A DNA stretch of 64,000 bases from Brachypodium distachyon (taxonomy: Eukaryota; Streptophyta; Magnoliopsida; Poales; Poaceae), in assembly GCF_000005505.3 (NCBI RefSeq), contig NC_016133.3:28885008-28949007 (forward strand), given 5' to 3'. A program made the translations under genes and the position numbers. The notes beneath the pieces are model-generated. The model saw nothing but the letters and a program-made list of their open reading frames with translations, was not told the origin of the DNA and searched no databases. Shown piece by piece: positions 33,365 to 45,912 of this stretch; positions within the stretch are counted from its first letter, which is position 1, and the number at the start of each line of letters is the position of its first letter.

Positions 33365-34660
33365 GCCTGATATGGGGTTGTGTAGGCTTGCGCTCCGCTT
33401 CCGGCGATCCGGCGAGAGACAGGAGATTAGGAGAAGCCTGCCGATACGTTGCTACGATGGCGGCGGTCACCGGGTTTTGGGGTAACTAGGCGTGGTACCC
33501 TGTTGGGGATTTCATGATTTGTCTCACTTCATTTTAATCAAAATGCAATGGATCTTTAGTTTTAAATCCATATATCAGTTTTGTTATATCTAAATTGCCT
33601 CATTCTTAGTCAGAGATAAGTTGATTTTTCGGTCATATGATACGATTTGTGTTTTAAAATTTAAAACGGACGATGAAAAAATAAGGATAAAACAGGATCT
33701 AGATATTAATTCAACGGTTCTGATTCGTCAACTTAAATTTAAGCCTTTTGTTTATAAACCACGCACCTTTCATATGGCCACACTCTATATGTATTGATTG
33801 AGTTATAATTATAGCATTTGTGTTTTTTAAGAATAAGGACCATTCCGATTTCATCTGGGTAACCCGTCTTACATCTATGTCAGCTTACATTTTTTAACTA
33901 ACATAACACGGACGCTCACAAGTACGTACGTACACACAAGCTCATATAAACACTCACGCACATCCAACAGAACGACGAAAGCTCTGTACTTGAGTGGCCA
34001 CTCATTTTAACCCCGATATCTAGAATCCTGAAGATGACAGATAAAGTTGAGACGGTGACTGAGTTTAGTCCTGATTCACACTAGCAATGAAATCGAGCGA
34101 GACATGGACGCCAGTGGGTGACTAAGGCTCGCGCGTGAACCCGGGTGATGAGATGCTGAAACCAATCATGAAATTTATTCTCTATCATCTTCATAAAACC
34201 ATGTTAAAACCTTAAGTCGATTTCTAAACAAATAGCATCACACGACTCAAAACACACTCAACATGTGAAACCATGCATGCACATACTATTCATGTTGGAA
34301 CATCTGAAAGATTGAATCGATGGGTCTTAATGTTGACGAAGTCACCGCATGCGCCTCGCTGATATGTCTAGTTAAATCGTAAAATAAACGCAAGTAAATG
34401 CGAGTACACATACAAGCCTAGAACGTAACACAAATGAGCTGATTACATGCATCACAAGAAAACCTAACCAACTGAACATTTCAGATAGATCATGGTTGAC
34501 ATGAAAAATGCGGCGGCGAATAAACATCACAAGTGTGACAAAGTTGTAAGAAAACGACCCAACAACATGCACACCGTATGTCTAGGAAAATGCAAGAAAC
34601 CACACGTCTCACAATAAAACAAACACATATCTAGTAATGTTATGCCATGATTCATAAGTA
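33365..34660. other. ITPase upstream flank and intergenic DNA
   Basis: The ITPase promoter should lie in the first few hundred bases; I see no clear TATA box. 33500-34650 is AT-rich with CACGCACATCC-type sequence near 33955. No coding exons were recognised. Confidence -1.
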
Positions 34661-34895
34661 CTCCCTCCGTTTTTAATATAGGGTGGATAAAATTATAAAA
34701 CAGTTGCAGGAGGAGAAAAAAATCGGGAGCCGCCTGTGGCTTGCTGCATGCGGGAGAAAAATTGGCAGTTATGGTGCATGCAGTTGCAGTAGGGAGGAAA
34801 AAAATTAGCCGAGCAGACGGTTGCTCATGCGGTGGACTGACGGTGTTAATATTCGTGCCAGAAAATACACGCCTTGTAATGAAAAACGAAGGGAG
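34661..34895. mobile_element. Stowaway-type MITE
   Basis: Ends CTCCCTCCGTTTTTAATATA and inverted TTGTAATGAAAAACGAAGGGAG, flanked by TA (34659-34660, 34896-34897). At 235 bp it is longer than its neighbours and has a mixed-composition interior. Confidence -1.
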
Positions 34896-35522
34896 TACAA
34901 TTTTAGGCCCGCCGAACTTGCACTGCACTGGACTGCGTTTCGGAGTGGCAAGGGTGTGAATTTCCCCTGAATTACTGCGGGTGTCGGCGACCTCCAGTAC
35001 GATATTGCGTTCAGGACTCCCACTCCTGGCTCCGGCGCACCATCACGTCGCCTCTACTACGCACGCCAACCCACGACCAGCAGGCTACTAGCAGCTCATG
35101 CGCTAGGGGAACCAATTTATATATTTTCTCCAAAAGAAAACAATTTATTTTCTGTCACCCCGTGCACCGCGTGGGGAAAAAGACCAAACTGTGAGAAAAA
35201 AAGAAAAAGACCCAGCCCGTGACCCCTGACCTGCCCGCCCACTCACTGCGTGCCGCAGCTTCGCGTTTTCGTCGCACGACCACGACTATACTCTAGAGTC
35301 TATAGTCCAGTCCTCCCAAAGCCTTCACCGTTCATACCTTACCTTCGACACCGTGCCTGTACACTTCGGCCAACGCAGGTCTTCCCGTCGTCCACCTCCC
35401 TCCCGCTTCGCGGCAAACGTCTCCGCAATTCCCCCGCACCTCCCTTCCTCGACCCATCTCCTTCCCCTGACAAATACCACCCGACCCGATCCGTTCGCGG
35501 CAGCCAACCAACTCGCCGGGCA

Positions 35523-38500
35523 ATGGAGAAGGCGCTCGACAGGCAGAGGATCCTGCTGCGGCACCTGGAGCCCGCGGCCGGCCCCAACCCGGCCGCCTCC
35601 GCCATCTCCGTGAGATCCTTCTCCCTCCTTCTTTTTTTCCGCCATCCTCTCTGCCGCCGCTGTCGCGTGTGATTGGTTCCAGATCTGTGAACATCTGTTT
35701 CTGATAACAGGCGAGCGCGTGCGCCGCGGGGGGCTGCTTCGCCGACGACGTCGTCATCGTCGCGTAAGTGATGCCTGCTCCTGCCGCCCCTCTGGCTTCT
35801 CTTCTCTCTGGATCGGTGATCTGTACCTAGCCTCTGGTCTCGGTTGTGACCGGTGTGACGATTCCTGCTTCTCAGACTGGCGCATGACCAGGGAAACAAT
35901 TTTGGGCAAGTGTTGTAATTTTGGTGATGGCGACAGCACTACGAAACGTGGAAATATGTAGAACGCTGTGCTAGTGGTACAACAAATTGGTTGATGCGAT
36001 GGAAGCTGGTTTCTTGGCTCTTGTGTTGGCCAACCCACGTTGATCGCTGTCAGGTCAAATCTGATTAGTAAGAGTCAACCAAAGGCTAAATCTGGGCTCT
36101 GCATGTCTCTATTTCAAAGGAGAATGTTGCAAAGCACAAAGGTCTTTACTTTTAGAATTCTAAACATAGGAAGGGAATAGAAATGATCTGTGGGATGCAA
36201 TAAAACTGGCAGTGGGTTTTCACTAGGTTCACAATAGTAATGATCAAATAATTTTCTTAGCCCGTTCTCGCAAACAAAGTTCAAACATGAAACTTGTATC
36301 TACCTTTCATGTCTTCAGTGCCTATAGGACAGCGATTTGCAAGTCCAAGAGAGGTGGTTTCAAGGATACGCTCCCTGAGGACCTCTTGGTACCCGTATTC
36401 AAGGTTTGTGTTTGTTGTATTCTTTCCCTTTTGCAGCCAAAAAGGCAATTTTAGTGAACTGGTTCCTGTTGTCTTCTTATCGTCCCTTGAGTCTTCTCGT
36501 TTATTTCCGCTCCCAATTATAGGCTTTGGTGGATAAAACAAAGTTGAATCCAAGTGAAATTGGTGACATTGTTGTTGGCACTGTTTTAGCTCCTGGATCC
36601 CAAAGGGCAATTGAGTGCAGGATGGCCGCATTGTATGCAGGTTTCCCTGGTAATTTCATTATCTTTTTTCATGTTTTCCCTTAGTATTGGACCATGATTG
36701 TCCAGACCTTCATTAATGTCTTTCATGTGATGTAGATACGGTTCCTCTCAGGACAGTAAACAGGCAATGCTCTTCTGGGCTTCAGGCAGTCGCAGATGTT
36801 GCTGCTGCTATTAAAGCTGGGATGTATGATATTGGTATGCTATACTGGAGGTTGATTTTGAATAATTTGTTTTCTCTCTATTGGCATGACGGTAGTTCTT
36901 CTCTCCCTTGAAGGTATTGCTGCTGGCCTGGAGTCCATGACAGTGAACAAAGTTAGTCTTGAGGGGCAAGTGAATCCCAAAGTAAGTCTACAGGGCTTCT
37001 GGGCCGGTTGATGCGTCGAGACTTTTGTCTTTAGGTGCATGCGTAAAGATGTTTAAGCTAATAAATATTGTTCTTGAATCTCCAATTATCGTAGGTTGAG
37101 CTATTTTCTCAAGCACGTGATTGCCTTCTCCCAATGGGTCTTACATCTGAAAATGTTGCAAAACGATTTGGGATAACACGCGTGGAGCAAGATCAAGCTG
37201 CTGTAAGTTGGCTGACTGTCCTTTTTGTGGCACTTGTGTGACAGTAAACGAAACTAGGAGTGAACTGCTGGTCTACCACACAACAAGGTTCTCACTCATT
37301 CTTTTTAACTGTAATGCTCAGGTTGAGTCTCATAGGAAGGCGGCGGCAGCAGCAGCAGCTGGTAAATTTAAAGAAGAAATAGTTCCGGTTCATACGAAGG
37401 TGATGTACTTGCTTAGTTTTCTCTGCCAAAAAGAACTATGCCCACTTGAATTTTAAAAAATCAGAATATAATCATTTTACCTGTTGCCCTGACAATTGTC
37501 TTTAAAGATTGTGGATCCAAAAACTGGTGAAGAAAAGGAGATCATAGTCTCGGCAGACGACGGAATCCGATCGAATACCACACTGGCAGTCCTATCAAAA
37601 CTCAAACCTGCATTTTCTAAGGACGGAACAACTACTGCTGGTAATTAAAATCTAACTGAATGAATTGTATATTAGTTGTATCACTCGTAAAGATTGGTGT
37701 TGTTTGAACTCATAGGAAATGCTAGCCAAGTGAGTGATGGGGCTGGCGCTGTCCTACTAATGAGGCGGGATGTTGCTACACAGAAGGGTCTTCCAATACT
37801 TGGAATCTACAGGTATCAGTATTTTCTCTATATGTTTTGCGGCATACGTTGGATGAATTGTGTTCATATTCTGTAGAAAAAATTCCTGCAATGCCTCCGA
37901 CATATCAAACTCTTCGCTTTGCTACCAACTTAATGGCTCAGCACTTTCTGTTGATCATCAAAGCAGCGAGACTGAGGATACTGCTGATCATTTCAAAATT
38001 GTTTTTAATGACTCTAATATGAGACCCGAATGTGCAAATCTAGGAGCTTTGCTGCAGTTGGAGTCGATCCAGCTGTGATGGGTGTTGGCCCTGCTGTTGC
38101 TATCCCTGCAGCAGTGAAAGCTGCGGGTCTTCAAATTAATGATGTCGACCTTTTTGAGATCAATGAGGTATACTTCCATCTAGTTCTTCCACTAGATTAC
38201 TCATTGTCCGCCAGATGATATTTATTTGCTACTGTACGTAGGCTTTTGCATCTCAGTTTGTGTACTGCGCCAAAAAGTTGGAACTCGATCCAGTGAAAAT
38301 CAATGTTAATGGAGGTGCGATGGCTCTTGGACATCCGCTGGGTGCCACAGGTATCTCTTCTCTGCTACTGACATGATCACGTTCCATGTTGTGCACCTTG
38401 CATTCGTCACTTGTTTGGACCCTTCCACTATCTGACACCCTCATCTCACTGCTTTTTACCCCAAACAAACAGTCTCATGTGCGGCAGCTGCTTGCATGCT

Positions 38501-38828
38501 GTATATACCCGTGGCGATGACATTCCCATGTTTTCATCTTGGCAGGTGCGCGATGTGTTAGCACTCTTCTCAATGAGATGAAGCGCCGGGGCAAAGACTG
38601 CCGGTTTGGAGTGATTTCTATGTGCATAGGTGCAGGATCTACTCCATTTACTTGCATGGAAAGAACACTCATGGATTGGATATTAGAACTGTAAATGACA
38701 GAAATTGTTAATGAACAGGTTCTGGGATGGGTGCTGCTGCTGTTTTCGAGCGGGGAGATGCAGTGGATGAGCTGACCAATGCCCGGGGGACTCCTTCACT
38801 TAACTTGCTCTCGAAAGACGTCATGTAA
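35523..38828 (+). CDS. KAT: Peroxisomal 3-ketoacyl-CoA thiolase
   Basis: This is the last enzyme of fatty-acid beta-oxidation, cleaving 3-ketoacyl-CoA with CoA to acetyl-CoA and a shortened acyl-CoA. Exons are 35523-35609, 35711-35763, 36319-36403, 36523-36649, 36736-36834, 36914-36981, 37095-37202, 37322-37399, 37508-37640, 37716-37812, 38044-38167, 38242-38350, 38546-38629 and 38719-38828. All introns are GT-AG, giving 453 residues, the usual length for plant KATs. The N-terminus [17 protein letters not shown] holds a PTS2 peroxisome signal (RQ-x5-HL). Catalytic residues are Cys129 (NRQCSSGLQ), His384 ([11 protein letters not shown]) and Cys416 (SMCIGSGMG). SKRGGFKDT and LFEINEAFASQF are further family blocks. 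It is orthologous in form to Arabidopsis PED1/KAT2; the exact paralogue name is not assigned. Confidence -1.
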
Positions 38829-39657
38829 ATATTTCCAAAGTTTCCTCGCTACCTACACTTTCCATCTAATTGGAGGGAGAAGGGTGGCATGAAATTTGTG
38901 TGGTTGCCATTGTAGTTCTCAGTTGTCAAACACAAGAAGAGGCAGGGAATAAATGGATTATGTACTTGTAATTCTTTCTGGTGATTTGGAATGAAGTTCT
39001 GAAGGCATTTGGAACTAAGGTAATAAGGAATGGCTTACATGAAGAAAAAAAAGGTGCCATGCCATATGATCTCATGTTTTTTTCTCTTGGTGTGTATTTC
39101 TGTTTTGAGTAAAGTCCATTTTAAACATTAAACTTGTTGGTCAAGTCTGAAATAAACTCACTTCTCAAATCCCTGAAAAAATCAGCACCTTATCCTTATT
39201 AATCCCGTTCGATTCCGACCTCTTCCGACCTTTGGGAACCAAATAATGTTTGGGAGAGTGGGGTTGCTGACAAGATAGACAAATTTCGGGATTTTTATCA
39301 AAAACCCATTATACGAGAAGAAATATTTTAGATTGCGAACATTTTATTAGAAAGATATCAGAAAAATAAACTTAGTCTTTTTTTTTTATAGGAAACTTAG
39401 ATGTCTTCATTTTCTTCAACGTCACACACATGCAGACACGTCCATTTAGCTATGCGACTATGCACATACACAAGCGGCTGGGTATTTGTCGTCATCTCAC
39501 GTGGCCTTTTTTGCGCTCAGCAAATCAAAAATAGAGTTAGAAGTAGAAAAGCTTACATCATTAAAGTGTCTAAGAAAAATAACCCAAATGATCAAAGACT
39601 AATATGGGAGATATGATCGATGGACAGAGCTACCTAGCCGCATGCCCCGTCTAAGCT
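38829..39657. other. KAT 3' UTR and intergenic DNA
   Basis: Non-coding, AT-rich. The KAT transcript end is probably within the first 250 bases. The stretch up to the Copia insertion at 39663 shows no gene or delimited element. Confidence -1.
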
Positions 39658-39662
39658 ATAAC

Positions 39663-39959
39663 TGTTGAGGAACCGAACGACGGGGTGGGGTGGCCACCGA
39701 GTCGTGCGCCCCCCACCGACCCCCCTGTTGATTGGTTCCTCCACCTAACAGTTTGTTATGCGCTCTTATCCATTGGGCCTATATAAAGGAGAGGAGGTAA
39801 CTCTTGTACGTACACTTGAGATCAGAATTAATAAAGAGCTCATGTTTCTCTCTACTTCCTGGTGTTCATCTACTTTACTGTACTCCGTGATTGTGTGTGT
39901 TCGACTACGATCTTGGTGTGCAACCTCGGGACCGGCCAGCCGGCAGGAGTTGCATAACA
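39663..39959 (+). repeat. 5' LTR of the Copia element
   Basis: 297 bp, TG...CA, with a TATA box at 39780-39789. This is the more complete LTR of the pair. Confidence -1.
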
Positions 39960-40981
39960 CGTTATCAGCACGAGCCTCTACCCCGAGCCTTCATCGAGCC
40001 TCCCCCAAGCAGACTCTCAACAAAAATCACGGAGGTATTGGATCTGAAATTTTATTACAAAAATGGATTCCCCTCTGCGGCACGATTCCGTTTTTGCGAT
40101 TAGTTTTTTTCCGTTGTATTTCACCTCAAGATTGGATTTTCCTTGCGGGTCGTTTGCTGACCAAGTCGCCGGCACAATTGCCGATCGATTCCGTCGCAAG
40201 AGGGACTTGTTGACCAATCTTTGGGGGAGACGGCGCCACGCCGTCGAGCGTCGCACTGCCGGCCCCCGCAACCATGAATGGCCGCCAGCCGTGCCGCCCA
40301 ATTTTTTTCCCGAGTGCGAGCACCGCCACCGCCAATGCGCCGGGCCGCCGCCGCCTCAGGAGCGCGCCGAGCGCGAGCACCCCCGCCTTGGGCGCGGGCC
40401 GCTGCCGCGTGCGGGCGCGCCGCCGCTTTGGCCGCTGGCCGCCGCCTTAGGCGTTGGCTGCCTCGTGCGCAGGTCGCCCGCGCGGGATGGGCCGCCGCCC
40501 AGGGGAAACCCTAGGGGCGGGCGCGGCTGGCCCAGCTGGGCCGCGCGGGATGGGCCGCTCTTTGGGATGAAAAAAAAGGGGAAATGGGATGGCAACCCGA
40601 ATGCATCTTGGGCCATGATTTTTGCGTTTTAGTCCGGGACGTTTCAGTAAATTACATGCATTTTATCCCTGTTGTGTTATTTTGCATATATGTCCCTGGA
40701 ACTGTCTGTTTTATCTAAAATCGCATAATTAGGCCAAAATTGCTTCGGGGATGTACTCTTTGGGCGTATTTTTGCCCTTTGCACTTGCTTAACATGTCAT
40801 TAATATTAACATGCTTTGATTTAGCTTTTTGATGCTGTAGATTAATTGTTCAAACACTTTTAATCGTATTATGAAGCATAGAATCATATGTTTTTAATAT
40901 TGGAACGCCACATTAAATCACAAATGTATTTTTCATCGCAATTATGCATTGGAATCTAAATGGAATCATGCATATTTGCAG

Positions 40982-43900
40982 ATGTCGGCAATCACCGAGC
41001 GCGAGTTTGACGAACTTGCGCAGCATGGTGGTAACTACCTTGCATGCGCAACTGATGTGGAAATCTGGCTTGAGGGTAAACAACTCTTGAGCCCGATTGG
41101 CTTGGGTGGCAAAGGTGCCCCTGCTGCCACGTCGGCTGAGAATGCCCAGGCTTTGCACTTCCTACGCCACCACCTCTGCACCACACTCAAGGTTGAGTAC
41201 ATGGCTGAGCGGAGTGCCTTAGCCTTATGGACCGCCCTCAAACGCCGGTTCGAAAGACTAAAGTACTCCACCCAGCCCCAGGCAGAGGCGGAATGGGCCC
41301 GGTTGAGGTTTGCGGATTTCCGGTCCGTTGGTGAGTACAACTCGGCTTTACACCGAATTGGACTTGTCTTCAGCTATGCGGTGTTACGGTCACCGATAGC
41401 CAGAAGATTGAGAAGACTCTCTCAACCTTTCATCCGGATGCCGTGCAATCCTCCTGGAGCTACCGGAGGCATTGATTAAGAGAATTAAATTCATTGCCAG
41501 ACCACTCCTTCGGGGTTGTAATTTACCAACCACGTGTTGGGGGCATGCAGTGTTACACGCCGCAAATCTCATCAACTATAGACCCACGGCCTACAACATC
41601 CATTCACCTGTCCAACTAGCGCAAGGGTCGGCACCAAAAATTTCCCACCTTCGTAGGTTCGGTTGCCAGGTATATGTACCGATACCACCCCCTCAGCGAT
41701 CAGCAATGGGAATGCTCCGTAAGTCGGGGATATACGTTGGTTATGAGAGTGTGTCCATAATCAGGTATCTGGACCCCATGACAGGAGACTGTCATACGGC
41801 CCGCTTTGCTGACTGCATTTTTGACGAGGATCTCTTCCCGACTTTAGGGGAGGAAATCAACCTCTTGATGAGAAAAGTCGAGAATTGACGTGGCAAGCCA
41901 CGGGGATCCATGCAAATGACCCGCGCACAAGTGAGACACATAGAGAAGTCCAAAAGATAATAGATTTGCATGCTTTAGCGAATCAACTGGCTGATCACTT
42001 TAGTGACTTGAGAAGTGTGACAAAATCACATGTGCCTGCGCGCAATGTACCAGAAAGGGTAGAGATACCCAAGGATCCTGTGGGTCTACCCGCTCAAGTC
42101 CAAAGGCCTAAAAGGACGAGAAATCCGGTTCCTCAAATCCCAAGTACTCGGAGACGCCCGACGAAAAAGGACAAAGGGGATTTATCACACTTGGTTACTA
42201 AAAGCCCCGAGAGAATGAGGGGAGCCAATTGAGACCTGGCACAAGTACGGAATCTCCAGCGCAAGGAATTCCGGACTTTAACCTTCCAACAGTGGAAGCA
42301 CCCAGCGGAGATGTGAGCGCACACATCGGCGCGGGAAAACTAAAGGACCTCGCTCTAGGAATGGGATATCTTGTGGAGACAGAGGATACGCATGATGCGC
42401 CCCATGACGAAATGGCCATAGATTATGTTAACACGGGAGAATCAATAAACCGAGCGACTGCTAATGTCGACATAAACTTTGCTAAGAAAATTGCCGCAAT
42501 CATCGATCTTCACCCCGAGCCTAACTCGCTCATTGATTGTAAGAAGAGGTCCGATTGGAAAGATTGGCAGAAGGCAATAGCTACCGAATTATTATCTCTG
42601 CACAAAAGAGAGGTTTTTGGACCTGTGTGTCGAACCCCTCCCCACGTATGCCCTGTCGGCTATAAGTGGGTATTTGTCCGCAAGAGAAATGAAAATAATG
42701 AGGTAGTACGGTACAAAGCAAGGTTAGTTGCTCAGGGGTTTACTCAGCGACCTGGGGTTGATTATGAGGAAACCTACTCCCCGGTCATGGATGGAATTAC
42801 CTTCAGATTTTTTATCTCAATGGCAGTCAATATGGACTTAAAAATGAAATTGATGGATGTTGTTACTGCTTACCTGTATGGTAACTTGGATTCAGACATT
42901 TATATGAGGATACCTGATGGTCTCCCGGTTCCGAACCAAGACAGAGCAAACAGAGGTTTTTACAGTGTTCAACTCAGGAAGTCACTGTACGGAATTAAAC
43001 AGTCGGGTAGAATGTGCTATAATCGCCTGAGTGATTTTCTACATGAAAAGGGCTACATGAGCAATGAAGATTGCCCATGTGTATTTATACGACGATCTCA
43101 AGATGGATTCTGTATAATCTCGGTATACGTACATGATTTGAATATCATCGGTACACCGGAGGATATTGAGAAAACAAGTTCCTACTTGAAGTCAGAATTT
43201 GAGATGAAGGATTTGGGTAAAACCAAATTCTGTCTAGGTTTGCAACTGGAACATTCCCGTGATGGGATTCTACTGCACCAGTCTACCTACACTCAGAAGG
43301 TGTTGGAAAGATTTGGATTTGACAAGGCATATCCTTCAAAGACTCCCATGATTGGGCGGTCATTACAGCAAGAGAAGGACCCTTTCAGGCCGAACGAAGA
43401 GGGGGAGGAAGTTCTGGGTTCAGAATTTCCTTACCTGAGTGCTATTGGAGCACTCATGTACCTCGCGAATTGTACACGGCCGGACATTGCGTTCGCCGTC
43501 AATTTGCTGGCTAGGTATAGCTCTAAACCTACCAAAAGACACTGAAAAGGTGTTAAGGATGTCTTTCGGTACCTGCAAGGAACCAAAGATCTTGGCCTAT
43601 TTTATAAAAGGAATCAAGACCTATCTTTGATAGGCTATGCCGATGCTGGGTATTTGTCGGACCCGCATACATCCAAGTCTCAAACTGGATATGTTTTTCT
43701 ATGTGGTGGAACTGCTGTTTCATGGAAATCGTCGAAGCAAAGTCTTGTATCGACTTCGACGAACCACTCGGAAATCATAGCACTATATGAAGCATCACGT
43801 GAGTGTGTATGGCTTCGACGGATGGTTCGCCACATTCAGCAGACCTGTGGGCTGAATACCGTCCAACCCCTACCATTATCTATGAAGATAATGCAGCTTG

Positions 43901-44156
43901 TGTTGCACAAGTACAAACGGGTCATGTAAAGAGTAATCTCACCAAGCATATAAATCCTAAGTTTTTCTATGCACATGAGTTGCAAAAGATGAACGAGGTA
44001 AAGGTCTTGCATACTAAGTCGTGTGAAAATCTTGCTGAGTTGTTCGCCAAGTCAGTACCTGCATCCACTTTTGAAAGGTGTGTGCGTGGAATCGGTATGT
44101 TGAGACTTAGGGAGATGCAAGGTTTAGGGGGAGATACTTTACATACTCATCGTTAA
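40982..44156 (+). pseudogene. Copia gag-pol remnant
   Basis: An ATG at 40982 opens a UBN2-type gag (MSAITEREFDELAQHGG..., EYMAERSALALWTALKRRF, FRSVGEYNSALHRI). An indel near 41360 shifts the frame before KIEKTLSTFHP. At about 41445-41475 the sequence jumps to the integrase C-terminus (ALIKRIKFIARPLL, CWGHAVLHAA, FGCQVYVPIPPPQRS), so the gag end, zinc knuckle, protease and integrase core are missing. Frame changes follow near 41885 and 42230. The reverse transcriptase (42229-43545) has WVFVRKRN, YKARLVAQGF, SLYGIKQSGRMCYNRL and YVHD where YVDD is expected. A TGA replaces an expected Trp at 43543-43545. The RNase H part (GYADAGYLSDPHTSKSQTGY) is shifted once more near 43865 before YEDNAACVAQ. 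It cannot encode a working polyprotein. Confidence -1.
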
Positions 44157-44374
44157 ATCTTGATCATGGCGATCAAGTACTCATCTTGAGATTGAGTAGG
44201 TTGTATTTTTTTCCCTCAGCGAGTTTTCCTGTGTTTCTCGCATGAGGTTTTAACAAGCCAATCTGTGCAACATAGCAATGTATCGTATGCTCTTTTTCTC
44301 CATGTGTTTTTCCCACCTTGGTTTTTTCGGAGTTTTTGAGGCATATGGCATACGGATAATCGCCCAAGGGAGAG

Positions 44375-44460
44375 TGTTGAGGAACCGAACGACGGGATGG
44401 GGTGGCCACGATCTTGGTGTGCAACCTCAAAACCGGCCAGCCGACAGTAGTTGCACAACA
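44375..44460 (+). repeat. Truncated 3' LTR of the Copia element
   Basis: 86 bp. Both ends match the 5' LTR, with an internal deletion of about 211 bp that removes the TATA box. The junction lies at a short shared AC. Confidence -1.
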
Positions 44461-44465
44461 ATAAC

Positions 44466-44869
44466 AACGGCGCTTCCTCCGCATGCGGGCGTGCGGACGC
44501 TCGCGTGCCAGCCCCCACTCCCCCGCTCGTTTCCTTTTTTTTTAGCGAAAGCTAGTGCGCTCGTAGCGCAACCTAGCGCTAGCATGCCCCATGTAAGCCC
44601 ACACGCTAGCGTGGCCTTGGTAAATTTGTAGCGCAATCCCACCTTCAGCCCAGCAGCGTGGCGTTAGGCTGGCCTTAGATCCACTTTACTTTAGCGATTT
44701 TTTTATAAATTACCCCTTTTTTCTACTGTCTATAAATTTTTGACCAACTACAGTACTAGAAATTCATCAACCCACACCAGGATCTCTAAAAAATCAGCGT
44801 CACTTTCACATATTATTAAAATGTCGTACTGCTATACGTCCTCATTTACCGACTTGCAAGTTTATCGAA
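44466..44869. other. Spacer between two retrotransposons
   Basis: About 400 bp. It begins with the sequence interrupted by the Copia insertion. The motif AGCGCTAGC/CACGCTAGCGTGG recurs near 44570-44610. The last ~45 bases resemble the 22-bp minisatellite found beyond 48570. No gene. Confidence -1.
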
Positions 44870-44874
44870 GCCTA

Positions 44875-45151
44875 TGATATGGACATGCTAACCTTGATAC
44901 GATCTTTGGTATCCACAAGTCTATAATATTTGACAAGATTTATAATCAGGTGAATTCAAGTAGTAATTGTTTTCATTGTCATATGTATGAAGAGGCGGAG
45001 CTACTACTATCTTGTCTCCTTTTATTACGTAGGCATCTTGTCCAGCTTTTCAAGTCCAAAATCAAGATGAGATGCGATGGAGACCAACGGGAGTTCCAAC
45101 AAGAATCAAGCATCCATACAGCTGAGAGAGAAAGATTTCAAGTGCACTTTG
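44875..45151 (+). repeat. Truncated 5' LTR of the gag-only element
   Basis: Matches 47523-47800 with scattered differences, then diverges abruptly after a shared ACTTT. The remaining ~765 bp of the 3' LTR has no counterpart upstream of gag. Confidence -1.
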
Positions 45152-45426
45152 ACCCTCAAATTCGGCTTCTAAGGTGGACTTTCAAAGTTTCCAAGTTTCT
45201 GCATCCGTTTTCCGGCGTCGCTGCAGCCCGGTGTTTTTCAGTTTTCTCCACCGTCCGACATCCGTTTTAAGTGATCTTTCCCTTGCTGGAAAGCTTGTGT
45301 CGATACGCTTCTAACCCATATTTTTTCATATTTTTCTGAATTTTCCTTACTACAGCCTTTGTTGTTCTTCGATAGACCGACATACAATTTTCCGGTCCTT
45401 CTTTTGCGTGAGTTTCTGGGGTTAAA

Positions 45427-45506
45427 AAAAAGAAAAAAAAAGAAGAAGAAAAGAATAAGAAGCAAAACAGAAAGCCACAAAAAGAAAAAAAAAGAAAAAA
45501 AACTCC
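45427..45506 (+). repeat. A/G-rich simple tract in the retrotransposon leader
   Basis: Long runs of AAAAAGAAAAA and AAGAAGAAG between the LTR remnant and gag. Such A-rich leaders are common in grass LTR elements. No coding meaning. Confidence -1.
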
Positions 45507-45912
45507 CGGGGATTTACTTGTTGTGCCATCTTTTGATCTATCTATTCCTACCTTCTTCAGTATCTAAGGTTAGATTAATTCTGCTCGTTCATATCGACTC
45601 CAGCAGCTAGGACTAGCATTATTGAGCATATTTTCAACTTTGCATTGCTGATTTAATTATTTGCTATTCCTTACTACTCACAAAAGCCTCCAAACTCCAG
45701 AAATTCTACACCTAGGTTGGTTTGTTACCGAGGCATCGGTACATTTAATCTTCGGAGGGCTTGGTCACGCCGCTGGCCATCACCTTCCTATTTTGCATGG
45801 TAAGAACTCGTAAGAACTTGATTTTTAGCTTGAGAGTTTAGCGACTTGTAGCCACATCCTAGTAGTTGATAGGAACATATTACTGTGATTTGTTTCTTGT
45901 TTTCTACTAACC

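Larger units (their letters stand above)
39663..44460 (+). mobile_element. Ty1/Copia LTR retrotransposon, decayed
   Basis: A 4.8-kb insertion flanked by a perfect 5-bp duplication, ATAAC at 39658-39662 and 44461-44465. The 5' LTR is 39663-39959 (starts TGTTGAGGAACCG, ends GCATAACA, with a CTATATAAAG TATA box at 39780-39789). The primer-binding region CGTTATCAGCACGAGC follows. The 3' LTR is 44375-44460 (86 bp, preceded by the purine tract AAGGGAGAG). It matches both ends of the 5' LTR but lacks about 211 bp between GGCCAC and GATCTTGG. Gag, integrase C-terminus, reverse transcriptase and RNase H remnants run in the plus orientation, the Copia order. Large internal loss and multiple frame breaks make it non-autonomous. 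Confidence -1.

Noticed and set aside
35325..35899. Overlapping minus-strand frames at the KAT 5' end
   Set aside because: Shadows of the GC-rich 5' UTR and first two KAT exons.
39960..39975. tRNA-like sequence after the Copia 5' LTR
   Set aside because: It is the primer-binding region of the retrotransposon, not a tRNA gene; no cloverleaf could be drawn.
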